Source of the DNA: an uncultured Thalassospira sp.
GTDB taxonomy: Bacteria > Pseudomonadota > Alphaproteobacteria > Rhodospirillales_A > Thalassospiraceae
DNA: 5,345 bases
Direction: 5' to 3'
Assembly (NCBI GenBank): GCA_946885765.1
Contig: CAMPHD010000256.1
Coordinates: forward strand, 1 to 5,345
The notes below the pieces were generated by a model. The model was not told the DNA's origin, did no database searches, and saw nothing but the letters and a program-made list of their open reading frames with translations. The position numbers were made by a program, and so were the translations under genes. Shown one piece after another: positions 1-5,345 of the stretch (positions are counted from its first letter, which is position 1; every line of letters starts with the position of its first letter).

Positions 1-931
1 GGCCGGACATAAAAGCATCATGGATGTCGTCAGTCGCGAAAACAGCCCCCATCGGGATCGTCCCGTTGGTAAGCCCCTTTGCCGTCGTCACCAGATCCGG
101 CTGAACGCCGAAATAATCAACGGCAAACGGGGCACCAAGGCGACCGAAACCGGTACTGACTTCATCAAAGATCAGAAGAATACCATGCTTGGTGCAAATC
201 TCGCGCAGGCGTTCCAGATAGCCCTTCGGCGGGATCAGAACACCGGTCGATCCTGCAACCGGCTCAACAATAACGGCCGCGATAGTTGACGGATCATGCA
301 GCGCGCAAATACGTTCCAGATCATCGGCAAGAAACGCACCATGTTCCGGCATGCCGCGGGTAACACCGTTTTCATCAGGCAGATAGGTATGACGGATATG
401 ATCAACCCCGCCCAGCATCTGGCCAAAGGTCTTGCGGTTGCCGGAAATGCCACCGACCGAAATACCGCCAAAGTTAACACCGTGATAGCCACGTTCACGG
501 CCGATCAGACGGGTCCGCTGCCCATCCCCGCGTGCCCGATGATAGGCAATCGCGATCTTAAGCGCGGTTTCAACCGATTCAGAACCGGAATTGGTATAAA
601 AAACGTGGTTCAAATCGCCCGGCATAAGCTGAGCCAAACGGCTGGCAAGCTCGAACGCCTTGGGATGGCCCATCTGGAATGCCGGAGCATAATCCAGTTC
701 GTCCATCTGTGCCTTGACCGCCTCGACGATCTTGGGGCGTTTGTGACCGGCGTTGCAGCACCAAAGCCCGGCAGTACCATCCAGAATCTGGCGGTTGTCA
801 TCGGTCTGATAATACATGCCTTCCGCACTGACAAGCATGCGTGGGGCCTGCTTGAACTGACGGTTCGCCGTAAACGGCATCCAGAATGCCGAAAGATCGT
901 TCGGTCGGCTGATTTTTGTGGTGGCTGTCAT
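1..931 (-). CDS. Omega-amino acid (beta-alanine type):pyruvate aminotransferase, class III PLP enzyme, 3' end cut by window
   Basis: The minus strand reads open from an ATG at 931-929 to the window edge, giving 310 residues of a family that is usually about 440-450 long, so roughly the last 130 are missing. Seen: the FWMPFTANRQFK signature at residues 16-27, typical of beta-alanine/omega-amino acid:pyruvate transaminases; NSGSES at 114-119 (cofactor phosphate loop); GYHG at 148-151 (Tyr that stacks on the PLP ring); FDEV at 255-258 with the Asp that contacts the pyridine nitrogen; and TAKGLTNG at 283-290 with the Schiff-base lysine K285. All main PLP residues are present. A GGGAG stretch about 8 nt upstream supports this start. 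Family knowledge: these soluble enzymes move the amino group of beta-alanine or other omega-amines to pyruvate. Next to pyrimidine-degradation genes, the likely job is beta-alanine to malonate semialdehyde. Taurine, GABA or other amine substrates cannot be excluded. It is transcribed away from the TetR-type regulator. Confidence 0.93.
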   Translation of the reverse strand, partial: MTATTKISRPNDLSAFWMPFTANRQFKQAPRMLVSAEGMYYQTDDNRQILDGTAGLWCCNAGHKRPKIVEAVKAQMDELDYAPAFQMGHPKAFELASRLAQLMPGDLNHVFYTNSGSESVETALKIAIAYHRARGDGQRTRLIGRERGYHGVNFGGISVGGISGNRKTFGQMLGGVDHIRHTYLPDENGVTRGMPEHGAFLADDLERICALHDPSTIAAVIVEPVAGSTGVLIPPKGYLERLREICTKHGILLIFDEVSTGFGRLGAPFAVDYFGVQPDLVTTAKGLTNGTIPMGAVFATDDIHDAFMSG

Positions 932-1014
932 AAAAAGGTCTCCCGTACCTTTCTTGGGCTTCCCTGACATCGTTTTGGCGGGCCAAATCAATGTCCGACT
1001 TTATTAAATACCAC

Positions 1015-1052
1015 ACCACCCCGACTGAGCGATATGTCGCACATAGGGTGGT
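1015..1052. promoter_or_regulatory. Nested inverted repeat upstream of the aminotransferase gene, possible regulator site
   Basis: Seen: outer arms ACCACCC (1015-1021) and GGGTGGT (1046-1052) are perfect 7-base complements. Inside them GCGA (1029-1032) and TCGC (1037-1040) pair around TATG. The two internal spacers are 7 and 5 nt, so the centres nearly coincide. On the minus strand a TTTAAT hexamer (1008-1003), which resembles a -10 box, lies just downstream, with no good -35 box at the expected distance. That arrangement would suit an activator site over the -35 region of the aminotransferase promoter, but this is inference. A chance dyad is possible. Confidence 0.3.
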
Positions 1053-1271
1053 TTGGACTACACCTGATAAGGGTGCAGAAAAATCGTTAGCACGGGAATC
1101 TCCCATGCACTAGCGCTTTAAAGTCACCGGGAACTGGTTTCGAATTTTCGACTGCCAAATGCCATTTCAGCGACCCTGATTTTTGTTTACGGCACCGAAT
1201 TTCTGTTTATCTTTCACCGGTGTTGTTCAAAATTTTGGACATACCCGGTTGGTTCGGCGCGTATTTTAAGC

Positions 1272-1301
1272 TTGCTTTTTAGTATCTAAAGTAGAGATTA
1301 T
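1272..1301 (+). promoter_or_regulatory. Candidate sigma70-type promoter for the tetR-type gene
   Basis: TTGCTT (1272-1277) and GATTAT (1296-1301) are separated by 18 bases in an AT-rich stretch just upstream of the RutR-like operator. Transcription would start near 1308, inside that operator, which is the usual geometry for autorepression by a TetR-family protein. Both hexamers are imperfect, so this is a weak prediction. Confidence 0.3.
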
Positions 1302-1307
1302 TTTAAC

Positions 1308-1323
1308 CTGACCAAACGGTCAA
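1308..1323. promoter_or_regulatory. RutR-type operator, palindromic
   Basis: The 16 bases CTGACCAAACGGTCAA match 12 of the 14 defined positions of the known E. coli RutR recognition sequence TTGACCAnnTGGTCAA. The two departures are C for T at the first position and C for T at the tenth. The core TGACC/GGTCA arms are a perfect dyad around four bases. The site lies 29 bp before the preferred start of a RutR-like regulator gene, so autoregulation is the natural reading. That the protein binds here is inference from motif, family and position together. Confidence 0.75.
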
Positions 1324-1341
1324 GATAAATGACGCAATTTC

Positions 1342-1346
1342 GGGGA
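1342..1346 (+). promoter_or_regulatory. Ribosome binding site deciding the tetR-type start
   Basis: GGGGA sits 6 nt before the ATG at 1353. The in-frame ATG at 1329 has no comparable purine-rich element, since its upstream bases belong to the operator and an AT-rich spacer. This favours translation from 1353. Confidence 0.55.
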
Positions 1347-1352
1347 ACGTCG

Positions 1353-1994
1353 ATGACTGCAATCAAATCCGGACTGAACGGCGCACACAAGGCCGCCATT
1401 CGTCAGGAAAACGAAGAGCAAATTCTCGCCGCTGCCGAACTGGTTTTTGCCGATTACGGCTTCAAGGGGGCAACCACCGCGCGGATCGCCGAAATTGCCA
1501 ACGTGCCCAAGGCAAATGTGCATTACTATTTCAGCACCAAAGAAGCCCTTTATCGCCGCATCATGGAAGATATCTGCGATCACTGGCTTGAAGCAGCCAT
1601 GCAGTTTGACAGCAGCCCCAACCCGGCCAAAGCACTTCGCGGTTATATCGAAGCCAAGATGGATCTGTCACGCGCCCGCCCGCACGGTTCGCGCGTTTGG
1701 GCACATGAAATCATTCGTGGCGCAAAATTTGCCAACGACTATATCTCAACAACGGTCAAAAGCTGGCTTGACGGTCGCGTTGTGGTGATTCGCCGCTGGA
1801 TCGCCGAAGGCAAGATGGATGATATCGAGCCCTACTCGCTGATGTATATGATCTTTGCCACCACCCAGCATTACGCCGACTTTTCCCGACAGATTGAAAT
1901 CTTTAACGATGATCAGCCGCTTAGCGACGAACAGTTCGCCGAAGCCAAGGAAAATGTGGTCCGCATCATCCTCAAGGGTGTCGGACTGATGTAA
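1353..1994 (+). CDS. rutR: TetR-family transcriptional regulator, RutR-like
   Basis: From the ATG at 1353 the product is 213 residues, against 212 for E. coli RutR. An in-frame ATG at 1329 would add eight residues but lacks a good ribosome site. Seen: an N-terminal TetR DNA-binding domain (about 20-66), with the helix-turn-helix around TTARIAEIANVPKANVHYYF (41-60) followed by STKEALY, the classic end of the motif. The C-terminal ligand domain carries ATTQHYADFS (169-178) and ENVVRIILKG (200-209), which closely resemble the corresponding E. coli RutR segments as I recall them. Family knowledge: RutR is a cytoplasmic dimer that binds uracil or thymine and then releases its TTGACCAnnTGGTCAA sites. 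Here a near-consensus site lies just upstream, and pyrimidine-catabolism genes lie on both sides. I infer a pyrimidine-responsive repressor of this locus that also represses itself. The ligand is not proven by sequence, and another TetR specificity remains possible. The stop codon overlaps the tract of a terminator for the opposite strand. Confidence 0.88.
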   Translation: MTAIKSGLNGAHKAAIRQENEEQILAAAELVFADYGFKGATTARIAEIANVPKANVHYYFSTKEALYRRIMEDICDHWLEAAMQFDSSPNPAKALRGYIEAKMDLSRARPHGSRVWAHEIIRGAKFANDYISTTVKSWLDGRVVVIRRWIAEGKMDDIEPYSLMYMIFATTQHYADFSRQIEIFNDDQPLSDEQFAEAKENVVRIILKGVGLM

Positions 1995-2019
1995 AAAAAG
2001 ACCGGCACAAAGGCCGGTC
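1993..2019 (-). terminator. Rho-independent terminator of the preT-preA-hydrolase operon
   Basis: On the minus strand, GACCGGC (2019-2013) pairs perfectly with GCCGGTC (2006-2000) around a 6-nt loop. Seven T residues (1999-1993) follow at once. This is a strong intrinsic terminator for transcripts coming from the hydrolase gene, whose stop lies 36 nt upstream. In the plus direction the hairpin is followed by CAGTCTGG with no T run, so it should work poorly for the tetR-type gene. The T tract overlaps the last two bases of that gene's TAA stop. Confidence 0.9.
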
Positions 2020-2055
2020 CAGTCTGGAGTATTCAGGGGAGGTAATTGATATCGC

Positions 2056-3333
2056 CTAAACCGATTGCGTCATGACTGTTTCGTCGGCCTTGGCCAGAAC
2101 GGCATGCAGCAAAACCTGCCCGCCCGCATCCGACCAGTGTTTGTGAACTTCCTCGATCTCATTATGTGAAATGCCATCAACACACGGGATAAAGATCATC
2201 GCGGTCGGGGTCACCTGTGCCAGATAGCAGGCATCATGACCGGCACCCGATACGATTTCGCGCGCGGAATATCCGCCAATTTCAACGGCATTACGCACCG
2301 CATCGACACAGGTTTTGTCAAACGGCACCGGTGCGTAATAGAAAATCTGTTCCAACTCGGTCTTAAGGCCGATGTCGGATGCGATTTTCTCGACCCCTTC
2401 GCGAAGGGCCTTGTCCATATCGGCCAGAACCCCGTCATCAGGATGGCGGAAATCAACGGTGAAGAACACCTCGCCCGGGATCACGTTGCGCGAATTGGGA
2501 TGGATTTGCATCATCCCCACCGTGGCACAGGCCAGTGGGGATCGATCCAGACCGATCCTGTTGACCAGATCAACCACACGCGCAGCCCCCAGCAACGCAT
2601 CCTTGCGGGTTTTCATCGGGGTCGGCCCGGCATGAGCTTCGACACCGGTGAATTTGATTTCATACCAGCGCTGCCCCTGAGCATCGGTGACAATACCGAT
2701 ATCCTTGCCTTCATCCTCAAGGATCGGGCCCTGTTCGATATGCGCCTCGAAATAGGCCCCCATCGGATGGGCATCAATCGTGGCTTCGTCATCGCCAAGA
2801 TAGCCGATACGTTCCAGTTCCCCGCCCATCGTCTTGCCATCGACATCGGCGCGTGAATGACCGTATTCAAGTTCAAAGACCTTGGCAAAAACGCCCGATG
2901 CGACCATCGCCGGGGCAAAGCGCGACCCTTCCTCGTTGGTCCAGCTTACGACCTCAAGCGGCGCTTCGGTTTCATACTTGGCTTCGTTTAACGTGCGGAT
3001 CACTTCAAGGCCCGAAAGTACCCCATAAACGCCATCATACTTGCCACCCGTGGGCTGGCTATCAAGATGGCTTCCGATCACAACCGGCGGCAGGTCGGGA
3101 TTTTTGCCTTCACGACGGGCAAAGATATTGCCCATCTTGTCGATACGGATCGTGCATCCCTCGGCCTTGCACCATTTGATGAACAAATCGCGGCTTTCGC
3201 GATCCAGATCGGTCAGCGCCAAACGGCAAACGCCGTCCTTGGCGGTTTTGCCAATCTTGGCCATTTCCATCAGGCTGTCCCAAAGCCGGTCGCCATTGAT
3301 CGACAGATTACGCACACTTGGTTGAACGGTCAT
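2056..3333 (-). CDS. M20-family Zn-dependent N-carbamoyl amino acid hydrolase, probable beta-ureidopropionase
   Basis: A 425-residue soluble metallohydrolase (amidase, hydantoinase/carbamoylase type). Seen: the dinuclear metal ligands of the family, namely H89 in GSHLDS, D100 in GGKYDG, E134/E135 in TNEEGSRF, H198 in HIEQGP and H390 in GISHNE. H234 in VEAHAGPTP starts the dimerisation (lid) domain, which runs to about residue 330 and includes N283 and R296, likely substrate-carboxylate contacts. Length is normal for bacterial members. AAGGA 7 nt upstream supports the ATG at 3333. Family knowledge: relatives split N-carbamoyl-beta-alanine, N-carbamoyl-L-amino acids or allantoate. Its place 34 nt behind preA in one operon points to N-carbamoyl-beta-alanine and N-carbamoyl-beta-aminoisobutyrate, the third step of reductive pyrimidine breakdown (often called PydC or HydC). 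Sequence alone does not separate the three specificities, so the substrate is an inference from context. It is the last gene before the terminator. Confidence 0.92.
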   Translation of the reverse strand: MTVQPSVRNLSINGDRLWDSLMEMAKIGKTAKDGVCRLALTDLDRESRDLFIKWCKAEGCTIRIDKMGNIFARREGKNPDLPPVVIGSHLDSQPTGGKYDGVYGVLSGLEVIRTLNEAKYETEAPLEVVSWTNEEGSRFAPAMVASGVFAKVFELEYGHSRADVDGKTMGGELERIGYLGDDEATIDAHPMGAYFEAHIEQGPILEDEGKDIGIVTDAQGQRWYEIKFTGVEAHAGPTPMKTRKDALLGAARVVDLVNRIGLDRSPLACATVGMMQIHPNSRNVIPGEVFFTVDFRHPDDGVLADMDKALREGVEKIASDIGLKTELEQIFYYAPVPFDKTCVDAVRNAVEIGGYSAREIVSGAGHDACYLAQVTPTAMIFIPCVDGISHNEIEEVHKHWSDAGGQVLLHAVLAKADETVMTQSV

Positions 3334-3367
3334 GTAGATATCCTTTTGTCTGTCTTCCGGCTTGGGA

Positions 3368-4645
3368 TTACTCGGCAGCCTGCCGCATCGGGTTAAGCGG
3401 ATGTTCCGGCCAGGTCATGTAAGGCTTGTCGGTTTTGACCGGTTCCATGGTGATGCAATCAGGCACCGGACAAATGTGATAGCAAAGGTTGCAACCAACG
3501 CATTCCTCGTCGATGACGACAAATTCACGATGACCGTCTTCCTTGACATTCATCGCAATCGCCTGATGCGATGTATCCTCGCATGCGATGTGGCAACGGC
3601 CACATTCGATACAACTGTCGGGGTTGATCACCGCCTTGGTATCGTAATTCATGTTAAGCTCGTTCCAGTTCGCGACCTGCGGCACGGCCGCACGCGTGAA
3701 CTGTTCGACACTGGTGTAACCCTTGTCATCCATCCACTGGCTCATGCCATCAATCAGATCGTCAACGACCCGGAAACCATAAATCATCGCAGCCGTGCAG
3801 ACCTGCACCGCATTTGATCCCAACGCCATGAATTCAACTGCATCTTTCCATGTGGTGATGCCTCCGATACCGGAAATATGCAGATCACGGGTTTCCGGTG
3901 TGCGGGCAATTTCGGCCACCATGTTAAGCGCAATCGGCTTCACCGCCGATCCGCAATAACCGCCATGCGTCCCCTTGCCATCAACAATCGGCTCGGGAAC
4001 CATGCTGTCGAGATCGACCGAAATGATCGAGTTAACAGTGTTAATGAGCGACACGGCATCCGCCCCGCCCTTAAGTGCTGCCTCCGCCGACCACAGGATG
4101 TTGGTGATGTTCGGCGTCAGTTTGGTAAAGACCGGAATATCGACCGCGTCCTTGACCCAGCGCGTGACCTGCTCGACCATTTCAGGCACCTGCCCGATGG
4201 CCGATCCCATGCCGCGTTCACACATGCCGTGCGGGCAGCCAAGGTTAAGTTCGATGCCGTGCACGCCGCTTTCGGCGATTTGCTGGGCAAGGTCCTTCCA
4301 CGCCCGTTCTTCAATCGGGGCCATCATGGATCCGATGATCACATGATCGGGATATTCTTTACGGCATTCGCGGATTTCCTGAAGGTTGACCGAAAGCGGC
4401 CGGTCGGAAATCAGTTCGATATTGTTGATCCCCAACAGACGGCGGTTCTGGTCATGATGCGCGCCATAGCGCGACGATACGTTGACCACCGGCGGATCGA
4501 TCCCCAGCGTCTTCCAGACAACCCCGCCCCACCCGGCATCAAAGGCACGAACAACGTTGTATTTCTTGTCAGTCGGCGGTGCAGAGGCCAGCCAGAACGG
4601 GTTCAGTGAATCGATCCCGGCAATTTTACAGCTTAGATCAGCCAT
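3368..4645 (-). CDS. preA: NAD-dependent dihydropyrimidine dehydrogenase, catalytic subunit PreA
   Basis: A 425-residue protein, slightly longer than E. coli PreA (about 411). Seen: an FMN-binding dihydroorotate-dehydrogenase-type TIM barrel (about 5-310), with VWKTLG around K45, NLGCPHG carrying the active-site cysteine C137, TKLTPNIT around K175, the INTVN segment (201-205) and SGIGGI (258-263) for the flavin phosphate. A ferredoxin-like C-terminal domain has two complete 4Fe-4S motifs: C345-x2-C348-x2-C351-x3-C355 and C382-x2-C385-x2-C388-x3-C392-P. Family knowledge: PreA reduces uracil and thymine at the FMN, using electrons delivered from NADH by PreT through the Fe-S clusters. It acts in the cytoplasm and matches the C-terminal half of eukaryotic DPD. 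The GGGAG-type ribosome site about 8 nt upstream fits the ATG at 4645. The gene starts 20 nt after preT ends, so co-transcription is very likely. Its active-site loop (CPHGMCERGMG) resembles human DPD more than E. coli PreA as I recall them. Confidence 0.96.
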   Translation of the reverse strand: MADLSCKIAGIDSLNPFWLASAPPTDKKYNVVRAFDAGWGGVVWKTLGIDPPVVNVSSRYGAHHDQNRRLLGINNIELISDRPLSVNLQEIRECRKEYPDHVIIGSMMAPIEERAWKDLAQQIAESGVHGIELNLGCPHGMCERGMGSAIGQVPEMVEQVTRWVKDAVDIPVFTKLTPNITNILWSAEAALKGGADAVSLINTVNSIISVDLDSMVPEPIVDGKGTHGGYCGSAVKPIALNMVAEIARTPETRDLHISGIGGITTWKDAVEFMALGSNAVQVCTAAMIYGFRVVDDLIDGMSQWMDDKGYTSVEQFTRAAVPQVANWNELNMNYDTKAVINPDSCIECGRCHIACEDTSHQAIAMNVKEDGHREFVVIDEECVGCNLCYHICPVPDCITMEPVKTDKPYMTWPEHPLNPMRQAAE

Positions 4646-4665
4646 TTTCTCTCTCCCTTTCTGGC

Positions 4666-5345
4666 TCAGGCGGTTTTAAGGAATACATCGATGGCGTGCG
4701 CGGCCTGTTTGCCGTCTTCGACCGACTGAACTGTCAGGTCCTCGCCACTTTTGATGCAATCCCCACCGGCAAATATGCCAGAGGCGGTTGTCTGGTAATT
4801 TTCGTCGACCACTATCTTGCCCCCGGTGATTTCCATTCCGGCAAGGTCATCTGCTTTGATTTTCTGACCGATGGCCTTGAGTATCTGGTCCGCACGAATT
4901 TCAAATGTCTCGCCAGTCCCGACAAGCTTGCCGTCCCGAAGTTCCGTTTTCTCGAACTCCATGCCGATCAGCTTGCCATTGGCCTTGATCGCCACCGGTT
5001 TGGCCCAGTGGCGTACAACCACGCCATTGATCTTGGCCAGTTCCTGTTCATATTCGGTCGCCGACATATGTTCGGCCCCACGGCGATAAACCAATGTGAC
5101 TTCGTCTGCACCAAGGCGTTTGGCCTGAATGGCGGCATCAACTGCAGTGTTGCCACCGCCGATCACGATCACATTATTGCCAACCGGCATGTCGGATTTG
5201 GGCTCGGTCTGACGAAGCTGCTCGATAAAGGCAATCGCATCATCGACACCGTCAAATGCCTCGCCCGGGAGACCAAGCTCGTTGGTCGCACCAAGCCCGA
5301 CGCCGACAAACACCGCATCATATCCGTCACGCAAAGCCTCAAGAT
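4666..5345 (-). CDS. preT: NAD-dependent dihydropyrimidine dehydrogenase, FAD subunit PreT (C-terminal half)
   Basis: The frame is open from the right window edge to the TGA stop at 4668-4666 and gives 225 residues, about half of a PreT-type protein, so the real start lies outside the window. Seen: the end of the first nucleotide-binding region (AVFVGVGLG, about 10-18, then LGLPGE), a second Rossmann motif VIVIGGGNTAVDAA (58-71) with VYRRG (85-89) for the pyridine nucleotide, and the C-terminal FAD motif GIFAGGDC (189-196) followed by TVQSVEDGKQAAHAI. These mark the glutamate-synthase small-subunit/DPD N-terminal family. Family knowledge: PreT oxidises NADH and feeds electrons to PreA. The missing N-terminal part should hold the cysteine-rich Fe-S segment. 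The 20-nt gap to preA argues strongly for PreT over a stand-alone glutamate synthase small subunit. No promoter is visible; it must lie upstream, outside the window. Confidence 0.92.
   Translation of the reverse strand, partial: LEALRDGYDAVFVGVGLGATNELGLPGEAFDGVDDAIAFIEQLRQTEPKSDMPVGNNVIVIGGGNTAVDAAIQAKRLGADEVTLVYRRGAEHMSATEYEQELAKINGVVVRHWAKPVAIKANGKLIGMEFEKTELRDGKLVGTGETFEIRADQILKAIGQKIKADDLAGMEITGGKIVVDENYQTTASGIFAGGDCIKSGEDLTVQSVEDGKQAAHAIDVFLKTA

Larger units (their letters stand above)
932..1352. other. Divergent intergenic region between aminotransferase and tetR-type gene
   Basis: This stretch of about 420 bp separates two divergently transcribed genes and must hold promoters for both. 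It is AT-richer than the flanking genes, especially at 1180-1330. I see no convincing coding sequence in it. A minus-strand open frame runs from 1106 into the aminotransferase gene, but it lies in a different frame from the enzyme and has no recognisable domain. Visible structure includes a dyad at 974-987, a nested dyad at 1015-1052, a 20-bp-spaced direct repeat at 1181-1209, small palindromes at 1215-1222 and 1228-1237, and the RutR-type operator at 1308-1323. Confidence 0.8.

Noticed and set aside
296..967. Plus-strand open frame of 223 codons opposite the aminotransferase
   Set aside because: It is antisense to a clearly recognisable PLP enzyme with intact motifs. Its own translation shows no domain, and no ribosome site stands out.
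798..1106. Minus-strand open frame of 102 codons reaching into the intergenic region
   Set aside because: It overlaps the aminotransferase start in another frame and has no recognisable domain. Its upstream part crosses the dyads and the likely promoter.
1215..1237. Small palindromes CACCGGTG (1215-1222) and CAAAATTTTG (1228-1237)
   Set aside because: Each is perfect but only 8-10 bp and matches no known operator. In an AT-rich region of this length they are easily due to chance.
2236..2856. Plus-strand open frame of 206 codons opposite the hydrolase
   Set aside because: It is a shadow of the M20 hydrolase, whose metal ligands and length are all as expected.
3878..4609. Plus-strand open frame of 243 codons opposite preA
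   Set aside because: It is a shadow of preA. The composition (rich in Arg, His, Asn) is typical of antisense translation, and there is no domain signature.
4666..5334. Treating the TTG at 5334 as the real start of preT
   Set aside because: The frame stays open to the window edge with family-consistent residues, and the PreT N-terminal half is clearly missing, so the gene is cut by the window.
1..5345. Search for mobile elements, CRISPR arrays, defence genes, tRNA or a novel gene system
   Set aside because: No transposase, integrase, regular spaced repeats, terminal inverted repeats or tRNA-like fold was seen. The window is consistently metabolic genes with their regulator.

Overview
The window looks like ordinary chromosome from an alphaproteobacterium. 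I infer this from the protein sequences, the moderate GC content and the gene style. A marine Rhodospirillales relative such as Thalassospira is my guess, but I cannot confirm genus without a search. The window holds five protein genes, two of them cut by its edges, and nearly all of it is explained by one theme: reductive breakdown of uracil and thymine. I see no mobile element, CRISPR array, tRNA, rRNA or prophage sequence.

Layout: (1) 1-931, minus strand, is the N-terminal 310 residues of a class III omega-amino acid (beta-alanine type):pyruvate aminotransferase. (2) 932-1352 is a divergent intergenic region of about 420 bp. It holds several dyads and, just before the regulator, a near-consensus RutR-type operator. 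(3) 1353-1994, plus strand, is a TetR-family regulator closely resembling RutR. (4) 1995-2055 is a short convergent gap with a rho-independent terminator serving the minus-strand genes. (5) 2056-5345, minus strand, is a tight cluster transcribed right to left: preT (C-terminal half), preA, then an M20-family N-carbamoyl amino acid hydrolase. Spacings are 20 and 34 nt.

How the genes fit together: PreT and PreA form the bacterial NAD-dependent dihydropyrimidine dehydrogenase, which reduces uracil or thymine to the dihydropyrimidine. Dihydropyrimidinase would open the ring, but that gene is not in the window. The M20 hydrolase would remove the carbamoyl group from N-carbamoyl-beta-alanine, releasing beta-alanine, CO2 and ammonia. 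The aminotransferase would pass the beta-alanine amino group to pyruvate, giving malonate semialdehyde and alanine. The RutR-like protein is a plausible pyrimidine sensor for the set and probably represses itself through the operator at 1308-1323.

I did not find a new biological system. The most useful points are the pairing of a RutR-type regulator and operator with the reductive pathway, the unexplained dyads upstream of the aminotransferase, and the absence of dihydropyrimidinase from the visible cluster.
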